Positions 35,327 to 47,900 are shown, numbered from the stretch's first letter. The stretch: DNA of 64,000 nt from Panicum virgatum (GCF_016808335.1 NC_053150.1:29406030-29470029); one strand, 5' to 3'. Translations and numbers: made by a program. The notes: generated by a model not told the origin, from the sequence alone.

Positions 35327-38300
35327 TGTGACACCCTAGGTGTCTGCACAGTAGTTGTGTATCTATTTTATGCATCTTGTGCTTGAATTGCTTGAAAAAG
35401 GATCTTTTTGTAAGTATAAAAGGTTATATGTGTAATTATGATTTTATGCAAGGTCCTTTCTGCAGTTATATTTGAATAGGTTGTGAAATTATAGGCTTTT
35501 GTGGAGGGTGTTTTTGCAAAATTCAGTGCATTTATTGCATGGCAGCAAATTTTGCTTTTAAGTCTAAATTTAAAGTGAAATTACCTTGAAAAAGACAAAA
35601 TTCCTGGAATTCAAAATCCCTCTTATGTTTTCAAAATTAGCTCTTGAATCTTTTATCAAATAAATTTTTGCACAACACCAAAGTTGTAGATCTTGAAAAA
35701 TTGAACAACTGTCATGTTGGGCACTTTTCCATTTGAGCTTTAGTTTAAAAGTTATCCTTGTTTTACATTCAGGTCCCTGGAAATTTCAGAAATTGCAAAA
35801 CAGCCCGTTTTCTCCTTCCCCTACCTGCCTCTCTGCTCTCTCTCACCACCGGCAAAGCGGCACTCTCCCGCCGCTCTGGGCCGCCTCCCCGCGCCACCTC
35901 CTGCCTGCTAGCTTCCACACGTCGCGCCCGAGCTTCCTCGCCGTTCTTGCCCTCGCGCTGGTGTCCTCTCCGCTCTGCCACCCGCCCCAGGCCGCGCGCC
36001 GGTCGCCACCTTGCCGCCGCGGTGGCGAGCCCGCTGCAGCACCTCGGACCGCCAACTCGCGTGCGCTTCAGAACCCAAAACACCGCAGCTTTCTTTTCCC
36101 CTCACTCATTTGCACGCTCGCTGCTCAGGAGCCCCAGAACACGCAGCCGCTCCACCTTGAACGCCGGCAAGCTCAAGCCACCGTCGAACCCACACCTCCG
36201 CACTTCCCCGCCCTCAATTAACCCCGTCAATCGCTCCGCCTCATCCCCGCACAGCTCATGGGCAACTCTTTCTCGCCCAGAACTCACCGGAGCCCCCTCG
36301 CCGTCGTAGCCCGAGCTCCGCCGTCGCCTATCCGCAGTGGAACTCGTAGCTCCGCCCCTCCTCTGCCCGCGCTGACCCCGCCACTTGATCCGTCTCGCCC
36401 TCGCGCAGCCAGTCGACCACTTCTCGTCGCCCAACCCTCACCGGAGTCACCCCGCCGCCATTAAACCTTCACCGCCGCCACCCTGCTCCGTCGAGCCGCC
36501 GCCTCCGAGCCCCTCCCCGCACCCCAAGACCACCCTGAGGTGCGCCTTGAACCAGTGAAGCCCCCACACCCCTCCACCCTCGCCGCCGGTGATCCCCTCG
36601 CCAGGATTCGGCCGGTCAAACCCCGCGCCCCCCCTCTGACCCGGCCAAGGACCTCGGGTTTGAATTCCAGAAACACCAGGGGGTTATTTGAATAGGCCGT
36701 GACTCAGATGAATAGTAGCAGCAAGGGCTCCTTTGTAATTTTTGCAGTGAACTTTGAAATTCAATAGAAATTCGTAGAAAATTCGTAAAATAGCAAATCC
36801 AGTTGTTCTGGAATCCTTGAGAGTAGATCTTTGCAGTAGAATCAAAATATGGTGTATGTTTGTTGCAAGTGTTTGCTGTACAAGTTGTTTTGTGTCACTA
36901 GGTACATAAAGACTAGATGTTTTATCTTTTTCTTAACTGATGTTTGAAGCCATGTCTTGCAGTGAAATTTTTATGGTGGTTTGTTCACGTGACACTAGTG
37001 TTTATATAAATATTTTGTCGTCAGTTCTCATGTGTAGCTATTTCTTTGTTTTAATCCTTCTTTAGTAGACTTTAATTATGATAAATAGTTTATGTTGAGG
37101 ATAAATCATGAAAATATTTCTGAGTGATATTTTTGAATAGTTTAGCTTGTACATAAAGTTTGAGCCCCAGTTCATGACAAGAACAGGAGCTCAAAATGAA
37201 TCTTGTTAATCTAATGTCTGTATTGTTTATTTTCTCAGAATTAATTCTTTGTAGATAAAATCATGAAAAATTCATAGTACTAATTCATCCCTGTGTAGGT
37301 CTACTTTTAAATTTTGAGCTTCTGTTTTGCTTTAGCTTAACCTGTGTAATTCAATCTTGTTCTAGGTGTGGTCTGAATGATTGAATTGTTATGAATAATT
37401 GGCTACATGTTTTGGCATGAAATTTACAGGATTGCTTATTCTGTTCATATTCTATTTAGGGTAATTTTTGTTAAATTTATTACTATTGGTGCTCTGAGTT
37501 GTTAACTTATTAGCAAACCTTGATTTAATTGCTATAGGAATCAACGACCACTCACTTTATGAAGTTAGTATAGCTTTCTTGTGATGTTGATCATGATGCC
37601 TTGTATAGTTAGAATTGTTAGTTAACTACTCTATAAATGATTGCTCATGTGTGTTTATAATACTGTTTTTGCATTACATATAGATACGACTGCTTTGTCG
37701 GACGGGACGTACGAGCTGATCCCGGATTCCGAAGGAGGTGATCCCGAAGCTCAAGCGAACACTGCCGTACTAAATGAAGCCCCGAACCAAAGTTCGGAAG
37801 AGCCTAGAGCTGAAATAGTTAGCGACTACCGAGAAGGCAAGCCCTGGACATAACCTATATTTCAAATTATTATCATTTACTGTTACTACTTGCTTCTGCA
37901 TTTACAGTTCTTAGGTTTTGAATTGAAACCCTAGATGCATGATCCTAGGAACCTATGTACTGAACACTAGACTTGAGTTCGACTACTTGCTAAGCTTATA
38001 GGACCGGTAAAAGTCGAGTGATTGCCTGTCACTCGCGAGTTCTATAGGAATTGCTTGTTTACCTTTCTGTTATCAATATAAGGACGACAGACGGGGTTGT
38101 GTTCGATATCATGACCTTATGTGAGACCCCGTCTGTGTTGATGAACTTGCTAAGGTCGCGGTGTGTGGTAGCGGTGGTTAAGTTTTTGAACGTACTAGCC
38201 ACATGCCGTAAATATGGTACGTGGCAAGCCTAGTAGCCGATTGGACCGGGGAGTGGATATACCTTTCACTCTCTCTTAGAGATAGGTTTTATTTATGTTT

Positions 38301-39274
38301 ATGTTGCGCAACACCGCGGCTGCAGGGAGGAAGTTGGTGCCCTGTAGTCGGGGAGAGTGACCCTATCCACAAGCCGGAAAGAAAGGTAAACGGTTGTTTG
38401 GGAATGACCCGACAGTGTTCCAGACGTGTGTGTTAGGTTTGCCTGGCCAGGTAAGAAATTCGATTTGAATTGTCTGCTTCTCACAGTTTAGGACTGCTTG
38501 ATCCCTTTGCCACACAGAGTAATAAGAGCAACATTATTATGATCAATCTTGATGTTTGCTTATAGTTCTACCATGATTGGATAGTAGTTGCTTACATAGA
38601 ATGGTTAATCAACTAGAATCTTGGAAGCTAAAACTTGAAAGTAAGGACCTACTCTTTATTACTTTTCAGCAAAAGGAAAACCAGAGCCTCACAGAACCCT
38701 GCATAGTCTAGCTAAAGTGGGCTACATATACCCGTGGACGGTTAAGTCTTGCTGAGTATTAGAATACTCAGCCTTGCTATTGAAACCCTTTTTCAGGTAT
38801 GAGTTTTAAGGAACAGATCGCTAGCTTGACCTATCCTTGTTCTTTGCCTCCTGGCTGGTCCGTAGAGTGGGATACGTCTTCGGCCGGCAATGACCTTGAC
38901 GAGTGATACCTTGCTTGGGCTAGCTTGGTATACTTTTGCGACGTGTTGTAGCCGTCGTGTTTTATCTTCCGCTATTTTAACTCTGAAGTTTTACACTTAA
39001 GACTTGTATAACTGTTTTACTAAATTTGGTTTTGTAATAATGGTTTGATCTAGTTTGTAATCACTACTTGCCTGTGTTGTAAAATTATGGTTGTAATATC
39101 TCTGGACTCGCCTTCGTGCGGGGTATGCTTGTTCGATCCGAAAACCGGTGGTTGTATCGGGACGTTACCCGACAGACCAAGAATTGTTCCGTTTGAAGTG
39201 CGTTTGAGATGGTGTTGCCTTTATGGTGATAGCTTGCGCACTTGAGCCGGGATAATTCAGGTGGTTCTGCCACA
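35327..39274. mobile_element. Solo LTR (gypsy-like, ~3.95 kb) inside the copia gag
   Basis: The insertion begins TGTGACACCCTAGGTGTC and ends GGTTCTGCCACA, the TG...CA ends of an LTR. It is flanked by a perfect 5-bp duplication GTGCA (35322-35326 and 39275-39279) that splits the copia gag reading frame. No internal domain, primer-binding site or second LTR is present, so it is a solo LTR of a long-LTR family. I infer a gypsy (Del/Tekay-like) family from the end sequence and length. Inside are a GC-rich block (about 35800-36660) and AT-rich sequence beyond. Confidence 0.85.
37684..37853 (+). other. Exon-like frame in the solo LTR
   Basis: A run of about 56 codons follows an acceptor-like TTACATATAG at 37683 and ends in TAA at 37851-37853. 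Composition is acidic and non-repetitive, unlike the flanks. With the GC-rich block 1 kb upstream it resembles a two-exon arrangement built into the LTR. I do not recognise the product and it may not be translated. Confidence 0.3.
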
Positions 39275-39838
39275 GTGCATGTGGTAGTTCGAGACAAAGT
39301 TTCCATAGCTCGGAGGCAAAGAGGCAAGAATGAAGTCAGTGGCCAACTCTTGGCCAAGTGGGAAGCCCAGCTTCTCCAACCTCTGTGTGTAACCAACCAT
39401 CTTGATTACATGCGGCCCTACTGGTGCTACTTCTGCTAGCTTAGTTTCAGCAAAGGCCTTGGACACATTGAACCTTTCAGTCCTGGCCTGAGTCTGGAAC
39501 ATGTCCCACAGTGCCACGATCATATCGTGCGCCGTATGGTTATTCTCAAACTGCATCTGCAGCTCAGATTTCATGCAAGCTAGCATGAGACAGCTCACTT
39601 CACGGTCTTTATCAACCGCTCTCCTGTAAGTATTCCTCTCAACAGCAGGGGCATCTGCAGCAGGGTTGTCTGGCAATGGGTTATCTAGAACATCTTCCTT
39701 GTTCGGTGCCCTGAGAACAATTCTTAGGTTGCGGATCCAATCCGCGTAGTTTGTCTCGTTAAATTTGTTGCTCTCAAGTACGGAACGTAAAGCACATGGT
39801 TGGTTTTGAGCCATTGATCTACAACATAATAAATGCAA
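39257..39838 (-). pseudogene. Copia Gag N-terminal part
   Basis: The frame starts at a Met (39836) and shows the copia gag polypeptide: FNETNYADWIRNLRIVL, then DMIVALWDMFQTQARTERF, then FILASLPPSYGNFVSNYHMH. It is cut by the solo LTR, whose right boundary is 39274; gag resumes at 35326. Between gag and the right LTR is a long leader of about 1.35 kb (39840-41186). Confidence 0.9.
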
Positions 39839-40368
39839 AATACTAAGACAAAAGTATTTATGATGGAGTAAACGATATTAAACAATTTAATAGAATTTAC
39901 TCCCACTAAAATCCATATCCCTCTGTTGATTCTTAGTGATTCAAGACCCACAACTAACACGTCCACTAGTGAGCTTTTGCATCACCGCTAGAAGACGAGG
40001 TAGATCGGTAAGCAACTCTTGCTAATCACATCTCATATGACTCTTGTTGTTGGGTGACATCTCCATGTCTCACTCCCAACCTTTATGCCCCAAGGTTCTT
40101 AACCGTTAAGATGATCTTGTCAAGCTCACCAACCCTTTATGCGTGTATGTATCTAATACAGCCTGTCTAGTCAAGGAAAACCAGTGGCGCCCTAATTTCA
40201 TAGACCCACTACCAATCGTACAAGACATGGGACAGTGCAAGGTTTAGTTGGTAGGGCATGATAGCTCGAAATATGTGAGGGATCATTCTATTTCTACTAT
40301 GATGCACGTAGTAGTAAAACGTTAAGAACAGCAATCACATAATTGTGAATCAGTATGGCCCTTATTCT

Positions 40369-40469
40369 CATGGTGATCTCCATCTCCATAGAACATGTTC
40401 GCCATGTAGATCTCCATCTTCATGGAACTTGTTCACCATGTTGATCTCCATCTCCATGTACATGTGCAC
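40369..40469. repeat. 34-bp tandem repeat, three units, in the copia leader
   Basis: Units start at 40369, 40403 and 40437 and follow the pattern CATG-TGATCTCCATCTYCATG-AAC-TGTTCAC. Differences are 3 to 6 per unit. They sit between the primer-binding site and gag. Confidence 0.85.
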
Positions 40470-42965
40470 CATTCTTCATGTGATGAAAACTCCAAGAACC
40501 AGAACTTGTTATTACACCTAATAGTAAATAAAATTACATTCAGAATATGGATCATCACAGGTTGGCACGCAGGCCATTACATCAAATGCAATAATTCATA
40601 TGGTTCCAGTCGAATTGTCATAATCATGACACGCATGTCATGAAACAATTACACACATGCATCACATACACATAGGGGCCATACCGATCACAAAACCTGC
40701 AAAACAGAGTTATACGATTCTGACGTCCGAAATTAAAATGCTGAAAACTCTATTTCTGGGCCGAATTTCGCAAATCTACATTTCGCAAAAATAGCATTGC
40801 TATTCTGAACCAAATCTAACTTTTTCTGTAGATACAAGTCGATATAAAATTCGCCTCAATCCGAGTTCGTATGCAAAAATTATGACTGTTTTACTGTAAA
40901 ACACACTTTTGCAACAAATCGGAATTCGCAGTAGATCCAATCTACTGCCCTATGCATCTCATGCATCTGGCTTATGCCCTAAGTTTCGATTTGACCAATC
41001 ACATTATTCTCCAACCGCAGCAACCGGGTTTATGTGCATCACTTAACTCCGATGGCGGAAAACCGACCGGTAGGAGTATGTCGTTGTACAACCTTCGCAA
41101 CATGTTTACGAAACTAGGTCACAGATCGATCTGAAACTACGCATATCTCCATATGCACATATACGAATCTATAATGAGACAGCACTGGCTTTGATACCAC
41201 TGTAGGAATATGGGGTAGCAAAAACAAAAATTTTCTACTGCATTAACCAGGATTACTGCAGTTATAGATCACGGAATTACCACTAGACGCGCGGTTGTGG
41301 AACTTTTGTAGTGCGTCGGTGTAGAGCAGATGGATGCCGGCAGTGCAGTTGCGTGAACCTCCTCACGAACGGCTCATCCTTGTGCAGTAAGCACAGCATC
41401 TCCACGAAGTCCACACGTACGGGAAGAAGTGTCGCACTCTGGATTGCTAGATCCGCGAGAACGAACTAGGGCATGATGCGCGGGAGGAGGAGCAGCAGAG
41501 AGAGGGAGGGGGCGCCAACTGAGGAGGTGGCTAGGGTTTGCTGGTTGGGGCGCCCCCTCCCCCCTCCTCCCCTTCTTTTATAGCCCTGGTGGGCGCCCCT
41601 AGATGGGCCCTAGTGGGCCCCACCTTGGGCGCCCCCTTCAGGTGGGCTGCTCTAAGCCCCAACAAAAGTCCAACCCTATGGGCCTCTCAAGGCCCATTAG
41701 TGCATCAAAACCCAGTCTAATTTGGATCTCATCCTCATTGGGCTTCTGGCCCTTAAGTGTGTGTCCCTATGGGCTCATGCGTGAATAGACATGGCCCAGT
41801 ACTCCTACTGGCCAATAGTTGATAGCGGTCTCTAGCAAGACGTGTCAACTCCTAAGCACACGCGAATCATATCTGTCGAGCCGTCACAATCTTATACATG
41901 CTGTTCCCTTTACCACACAATATTTGGTCTAGCTTGAAGCCGACCACTCTTTCTCGATCCTGTGATTCGGAAGCCTTGGTTAACTCTTAACCCCAGCATG
42001 GCCATGCATTTCCTGATCCAAATCACTCGAGAGGCCCAGAGATATCTCTCTCTTGTAGAGAGGGGCAAATCCCATCTTGACCGACTATGTCTCACAGCAT
42101 ACTTCTTGACAAGTCATCATCTCATATTGGGTCAGTTCAGTCTCATGTCTCACATGAGCCCACATTATTAGTTTGACATCCCCATGTCCATGACTTGTGA
42201 AATGTAGTCAATCAACTAATACATGTGCTAGTCTAATATTCATGTGTGTCCTCACATGAACTCCGACTAGGAACACTTTAGAATATTCATACAAGTATAG
42301 AGTTTCATAAATATTTCACATAAGCATTAATCAATACAAGTTGTCATCCATGAATATTCAAGGAATACTTTATTAATCATGAATACAATGAAATATGATT
42401 GCCTCTACGGCATATTTCCAATAGCAATTTAGTGTCTAATCATGGCCTAATTAGGCTTATTAGATTTGTCTTGCAATTTACAAGCAAACTATGCAATTCA
42501 TTTTTTATTTTGTTTAGATTTAATACTCCATGCATGTTAGATTCCCTTTCGATACGATAGTTTTAAAATTTTGAATTTTGCAACTAAACAAGGCCAATGT
42601 TGGGCTACAGCTTATGGCCCTGTCTGTTTCTGCTTTTCTGAACCTCGCTTTTCTGAGAATCAGGATTCTGAGATACGCCTGCTGCCTAGAGAATTGGCTG
42701 TCTGAATAAGCTAGATGTTTGGCAATCCTGATTATTTTGAGTCGATTCTCTGAGTTGAGTGGTAAAATGTCTGAAATGCCCTTGAGGCTGATGACATCTC
42801 ATTTTTTGCTGAATACGAGTAGAATTCAATAATTCCTATATTTTCTAAGTATCTTGACTACATAATATTACTATTAGATCAAATAGATTAATATCACAAT
42901 ATATCAATACATGTTCCAGCACTAATTTCTAAACTACGAGTACATAAATGATGGATACAATTAAA

Positions 42966-44200
42966 TCACGAAACCATAGCGGTAGCGATCGCATCACGAA
43001 ATGCATTCATATCGACATCATCTCCAGTACCACCATCATCTGTGTTATCATAAATTGGATGAGGACTATCATCTTCAACATCTTCTTGAAAATGCGGATC
43101 TTCTAAGTCACATTCCCTAATGAAATTGTGAAGGGCCATACAAGCAACTATAATCTTGGACTGCTTGTTAACTGGATAACTAGGCAAGTTCAAGAGAATG
43201 CGCCACTTCATCTTTAGAACTCCAAATGACCACTCAATCATATTTCTAAGGGATGAATGTGCATGATTGAACACCTCTTTCAATCCCACTGCTTGGTGAC
43301 CATGACGCCATTCAGAAACATGATACCTTTGTCCCTTGTAGGGTGCAAGAAATCCTTTTCTATTAGGGTTTCCAGAGTCAACAAGATCCTGCATATCAAA
43401 TTTATGTCATCTTACGTAGCAATGAGGAATTATTGATCAAAAAAAAAATTGCACCGCAGCTTGTTCTTACCATGAGGAGGATGTGGAAATTGATCATTGT
43501 ATGTAAGCAGCGTATCAAATAGTACACGAGTGTCATGAACAGATCCAGGCCAACCAGTGACAACAAATATGAACCGCATATCAAAGTCACATACTGCCAT
43601 CACATTTTGTGAGGCATACCCATGGCGACCAATGTACTTGGGTTGCTCACTTAATGGCACAGTCACCGGTATATGAATACCATCTATTGCACCTATGCAT
43701 TCTTCAAAATGCAGCCAGAACCTAGCCTCTTGCAGTTTAGGATGGATTGTTCCAAATTGTGGATCTTTTGGCCTCACAATATCAAAAGCTAGTCTCATAA
43801 TGGCTTCAAGAACTTCTGCAAATTTTCTACTAACAGTTTCTAATGATCGCCGAAACTTGTTCCTACATTGCCTAAAAGATTGAGGTGAACCACAAGCCCA
43901 TAAAAACATTCCTAAGGCTTTCTTGCTAGTATATCTCCTACTAGATCTCAATCCATAATTTTGAACCAAGGTGTCATGAAGCCGTAAGAAAACTGACTTT
44001 CGCATTCTGAACATGTCATAACAATCAACTGGATTCTGTAATGTTACCTCAACCCATTATAATCCGGTCGTGATAGGTGATGAGGAATTATCTATTGTCT
44101 TCTTGTGCAAATTGCCTGATGCCATCTGATCCAAAGCAACCATGAAATCATCATCATCATCACTAGGCTCATCAACAACCATGATATTTTCAGACTCAGA
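42966..44200 (-). pseudogene. HARBI1-like DDE transposase
   Basis: The protein has the helical N-terminal segment (FRMRKSVFLRLHDTLV). The DDE nuclease follows with first Asp in CIGAIDGIHIPV, second Asp in GWPGSVHDTRVL, and the Glu in NMIEWSFGVLKMKWRIL. VDSGNPNRKGFLAPYKGQRY lies between the second Asp and the Glu. An intron of about 80 bp is likely between 43470 (GTAAG) and 43389 (GCAG), but joining those sites shifts the frame, so a few bases are probably lost. A TAA at 44057-44059 breaks the N-terminal part. Confidence 0.88.
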
Positions 44201-44406
44201 AGTGACTCAAGATTCACTAGAACAACTAGAAGAACTCATAGAATGAAAGCCTATGAAAAAGTAATAATTAGCAAGCCAAATTTTTTATTGGTACAGCACA
44301 ACTGATAAATGTCCTAGGATAAAAATACTCCAAAGTCACACACAACAAATTTAAGGATGCACTGTCTCACACTAGAACATAAGGATAATAATAAAAAAAG
44401 AACACA

Positions 44407-45300
44407 CTAATGCTTCTTTCTGTTCTCCCATGCCCTCCTTAGCCAACTCAGCCTTCCATTTGGTGTCTTTAGTGTAATGAATACATCATGGTTCTCCTTC
44501 TTGGTAAGAAGTTGTGTAGCATAGAAGTGTTCATCACTCCCTTCCTCAGCCCCAACATTAATGACTTGCTCTAACATACTTCCAATCTCATCTCTAGCAA
44601 CATCAACAACTTGTGAAGTAGCTGAGTGTTTACTACTCTGAGCTTTGATCTCATATGCTTCGACTAAACGCTTCATGCATTAGTCTCTGAAAGTCTTATT
44701 CTTCTTTCCCTTAGGTGAGTAATGTGCATCCCTTTTTCCTACCCTCCTCTCTGTAGTAGTTCCAATCCCACCAATCTCTCCATCATCATTACCCGTAGCA
44801 TCACCCTCCCCAACTTCATCATCATTGCCATGCCCTGTTGGAACATAAGAGGTCTCATTTGTAACTATAACAGCTTCAAACATTATTCTCATTTGATCCT
44901 CATGCTCAAATGGTACAAATCTGAAATCAGCCGTACATCCTGGCATAGCCTACAAAATATATTAATGCATACATTAGACAATTTGTTCAACAATACAAAT
45001 TTTGCAGTAACAATGTATGGCTCTTAATGTATGGCTCACCTGATCTTGTTCCTTCCACCAATCATCATCAGCAACAATACAACCAGTACTAGGATCCCTT
45101 CCCAATCTTGTGGCTCTTAAGTTCAAGGTCTTCCATTGTGTATACTTTTTTTTCAGTACATCCCATCGGTTCTTCATTTGCCCTTGAGTGTATGGTCTTT
45201 TGGTTCATTCAAAAAATTTGCGAACCAGATTTGTATATCCCACATTGTCCAAACATTGTTGAGGGCAATTGTGGGCAAGAACTTCTTCGCAGCAAATATC
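44407..45300 (-). pseudogene. Myb/SANT-like protein of PIF/Harbinger (ORF1)
   Basis: The stretch at about 45250-45040 matches the Myb/SANT-like domain of Harbinger partner proteins (MKNRWDVLKKKYTQWK, then DDDWWKEQD), with a TGA inside at about 45210. An intron follows, and the next exon (about 44946-44680) starts with GCTADFRFVPFEHED and runs into an acidic linker with a TAG near 44680. A C-terminal part, 44676-44407, follows. In this superfamily the Myb-like protein assists nuclear import and TIR binding of the transposase. Decayed. Confidence 0.75.
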
Positions 45301-45439
45301 ATTGAAAACTATGGCGGAAAATGAATCCCATTTTGCCACAACCTTTCCTGATTTTTCCATCTAAAATACAAGATCTAGTATTTCAAAAAATAGTATACTA
45401 CCAAAAAATTCCTATGCACATACTACAATCTTCAGCATA

Positions 45440-46200
45440 CCATCCATCCATGTATGAAGTACTAGTAAGGGGCCAGTGGTGCTCCTCCAATCGAAGGGAA
45501 AAAAGGGGCAGCAGCTCACCTTGGCTTAGGGGCACCGCATAGGGGTTTCACGGCGGCCGTGCAGAGCTGCTCCGGCAGGGACGCCAATAGGGGCCGGCAG
45601 CGCTGCTGATCTCGGGGAGCGACGGCTGCAGACTGCACTGACAGGCAGCAAAAAATCAGGGGCCGGCGGCGGCACTGACAAATCATGGCCACTGACAGCG
45701 ATCTCCATAGTCACTTACAGAGGGAAGGCGTGATTCCGTCGCAGATCCCTACGGCAAGGGACCCAATCGACAGGGAGGAGCGAAGCCCGGATCCCAGGGT
45801 GGCGGCACTGTAGTGGGTCGCCTGCGCAAGGTTGGGGCGGCGGCGATAAGGTGCGGCGAAGCGATTCCCGTCACAGATCCGGGCGCAAAATGGGGAGGAG
45901 CGACGCCGGAGCCTAGGGCGGTGGCGCTGCAGATGGCCGCCGGTGCAGTAGGGGCGGCGGCACAGGGGACGAGGGGTGGCGGCGGAAAGGTGTATCGCGA
46001 GGAGAGGGGTAACGGGAGGAGGGAGGGGTATCGGTAGGAAAAAAAAGCCCCGCTTCTCCCGTGCGCGAGGCTGGGGATGCGTTCTCCAGAATTGTGTTTT
46101 ACATTGTATTCCCGATTCCGTGGAAAGCGGCGTTTGGCATAAGTGAAAAAAAAGCGAGGCGTTTGGGTGGGATTTTGGATTATTTCCATCCAGAATCTGA
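45440..46200. other. GC-rich 5' non-coding region of the Harbinger element
   Basis: GGCGGCGG/CCGCC-rich sequence lies between the Myb-like gene and the right end. It opens frames on both strands without domains. It probably served as the promoter/leader of the element's genes. Confidence 0.4.
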
Positions 46201-46795
46201 TTATAGGCGGAAACAAACACCCCCATAGTAGGTCGGAGACGGGGATTGAAATTTCACCATGGGGCACCGTTAGGGACCCGAAATTTATTGCCATGTGTAG
46301 TTTTGGCCCATAAATTTCAACCCAACAACTGCCCATTCAAGCATGCAAGACAAAACTTGCTAGCTGGCCATCCAATCCAATCCCATCTAAGCCTGCAGCG
46401 GCCGAGTATGCCATATGCACGACACAAGAAGTCGCAAAGGCTTGAGGTCATTCTTGTGCCGTCGGACGTCCCTTCACCCTCATCGGTTGGCCAGCCTCCT
46501 TGGACCATCCCCGCGACCTCGCCGGCCATCCCCACACCCTCACCACATGGCCGGCCTCCTCGCGACCTCGCTGGCCATCCGCGCCCTCACCGCCAGGCCA
46601 ACCTCCTTGTGCTATCACCAGCCATCCTCGCGCCCTCCCTGCCTCGCCAGGCCAGGATGGATTTCGCCTTGTTGAGCATATCAGGGCCGAGCGGGAACGG
46701 GATTCGGGGGATCGGGGTAGGGACGGGAGTTGTCCCCGACCTCCCCTGCCCCCATGCTTCCCTGCTTGGATCACCCGACTACACTTTACTCCTTG

Positions 46796-47064
46796 TCACA
46801 TCGGATATTTGGACACAATTAAAAGTATTAAATATAGATTAATTACAAAACTAACTGCACAGATGAAGGCTAATTCATGAGATGAAACTATTAAATATAA
46901 TTAGTCTATGATTTGATCATGTTGTGTTCCGGTAAATATATACTAATGATAGATCAATTAGACTTAATAGATTCATATCGTGAATTAGTCTCCATTTATG
47001 TAATTCGTTTTGTAGCTAGCTTATATTTAATACAACTAATTTGGTGTCCAAACATTCGAGGTGA
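46796..47064. mobile_element. MITE with TCACATCG-type ends (copy 2)
   Basis: Second copy of the element at 26299-26568, with the same inverted ends; duplicated together with its flanks. Confidence 0.7.
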
Positions 47065-47707
47065 TTGGGCTAAAGTTTAGTAGCTCAGATTCAAACAGAT
47101 TTATAGATATGCTGTACCAGTATTTAATTTGTTTCCTTATAATTTAATCCTCACCTCATAAATTATCTTGGCACTCCTATGACATAAATGAAATCCGGTG
47201 GTGCTTATGTGTCACCGACAATATATCATACTTTCCTTGTATTATGCGTGCCTATTAGGCCAGTCTCAGTGCACAGTTTCATGGCACAGTTAACTAAACT
47301 GGAAACTAGGCAAATGTGCCAGATGAGTTTCATGGTGATGAAACTCTCCTCACATCTTATGAAATTTCATCCTTCTCTCTCCTTGACATGTCAGCTAGAT
47401 TGATGATATTTATTATCATGAAACACTCCATAAAACCCCCCATTGAGACTGACCTTATGCCAACTGACCAAAACAATGAGAACAGCTAAAACGTCCACGA
47501 CCATAAAGATATGATCGGGCTGGTGGAGAACAATAAATGCCTTATCATGAGAACAGCTAAAATGTCCACTGACCATGCAGTTTCTCAATAAATCTTTTAT
47601 AGTTGTTAGGAGAGTTGCTTTTACAGTTTTCTAGCAATCTCTTTTATATTCCAAGCTAACTACCATACTGGGAGACTTTCAACTCTCCCACTATTTGGGG
47701 AATTTGG

Positions 47708-47900
47708 CACTACTACAGAATTATTTTCAGCGCCGGCCCCTAAACCTATTTTTACCCCCAGTTTAGGTGCTGACGGTGAAATATAAGCGGTGAAAAATAC
47801 CCATTTTCTCCACTGTCTTTTGAACCGGTAGTGAAAATAGGCTATCACGGCCGGCCTGATACTTATTTTCCGCTGCCTATTCTAGCACCATTATCAAAAT
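47708..47900. mobile_element. CACTA left-end fragment (copy 2)
   Basis: CACTACTACAG terminus and subterminal repeats, duplicate of 27209-27400. No partner end. Confidence 0.6.

Larger units (their letters stand above)
30617..42423 (-). mobile_element. Ty1/copia LTR retrotransposon, degenerate, with a nested solo LTR
   Basis: The LTRs are 30617-31918 and 41201-42423, beginning TGTAGGAATATGG on the plus strand. The target duplication GCAAT is perfect (30612-30616 and 42424-42428). A minus-strand primer-binding site TGGTATCAAAGCC, next to the right LTR at about 41187-41199, matches the initiator-Met tRNA type. A purine tract (AGTGGGAGAC, minus) abuts the left LTR. The LTRs differ by a ~130-bp deletion in the right copy and a ~54-bp deletion in the left. 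Gag, protease, integrase, RT and RNase H remnants are in order on the minus strand. A 3.95-kb solo LTR splits gag. The element is about 7.85 kb without it. Confidence 0.96.
30449..42595. mobile_element. Tourist-like MITE in the LINE, itself split by the copia (copy 1)
   Basis: The left half is 30449-30616, starting GGGTTTTGTTTAGTTGCA. The right half is 42424-42595, ending TGCAACTAAACAAGGCC, its inverted end. The complete 334-bp form is at 51041-51374. GGCCTTGTTTAGTT ends are typical of PIF/Harbinger-derived grass MITEs. I could not define a clean 3-bp target duplication. Confidence 0.8.
25722..42615. repeat. Copy 1 of a ~5.1-kb direct tandem duplication (split by a copia element)
   Basis: 25722-30616 plus 42424-42615 align almost base for base with 46225-51394; about 5.08 kb against 5.17 kb. 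Homology starts at ATAG (25722/46225) and ends at ...CTTAT (42615/51394). Differences are scattered substitutions and small indels, including about 90 bp missing from copy 1 near 29049. The copia insertion at 30617-42423 is absent from copy 2, which has the intact site TGTAGCAATTTAGTG at 51201-51215. Confidence 0.93.
42616..46224 (-). mobile_element. PIF/Harbinger transposon at the junction of the two 5-kb copies
   Basis: The ends are GGCCCTGTCTGTTTCTGC (left) and, as reverse complement, GGGGGTGTTTGTTTCCGC (right), the PIF/Harbinger type. Both expected genes are on the minus strand: a Myb/SANT-like gene (about 45300-44407) upstream of a DDE transposase (about 44200-42966). The flanking bases (TTAT left, ATAG right) do not form a clean TWA duplication. 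The element fills exactly the gap between the two duplicated copies. Stops and frame breaks in both genes show it is inactive. Confidence 0.88.

Noticed and set aside
35733..36660. Overlapping open frames of 100-180 codons in the solo LTR
   Set aside because: Open on both strands because of GC-rich composition; no domain seen.
43430..44014. Possible domesticated HARBI1-like host gene
   Set aside because: It lies inside inverted Harbinger ends, has an in-frame stop and a broken splice frame, and sits with its decayed Myb-like partner; a transposon gene.
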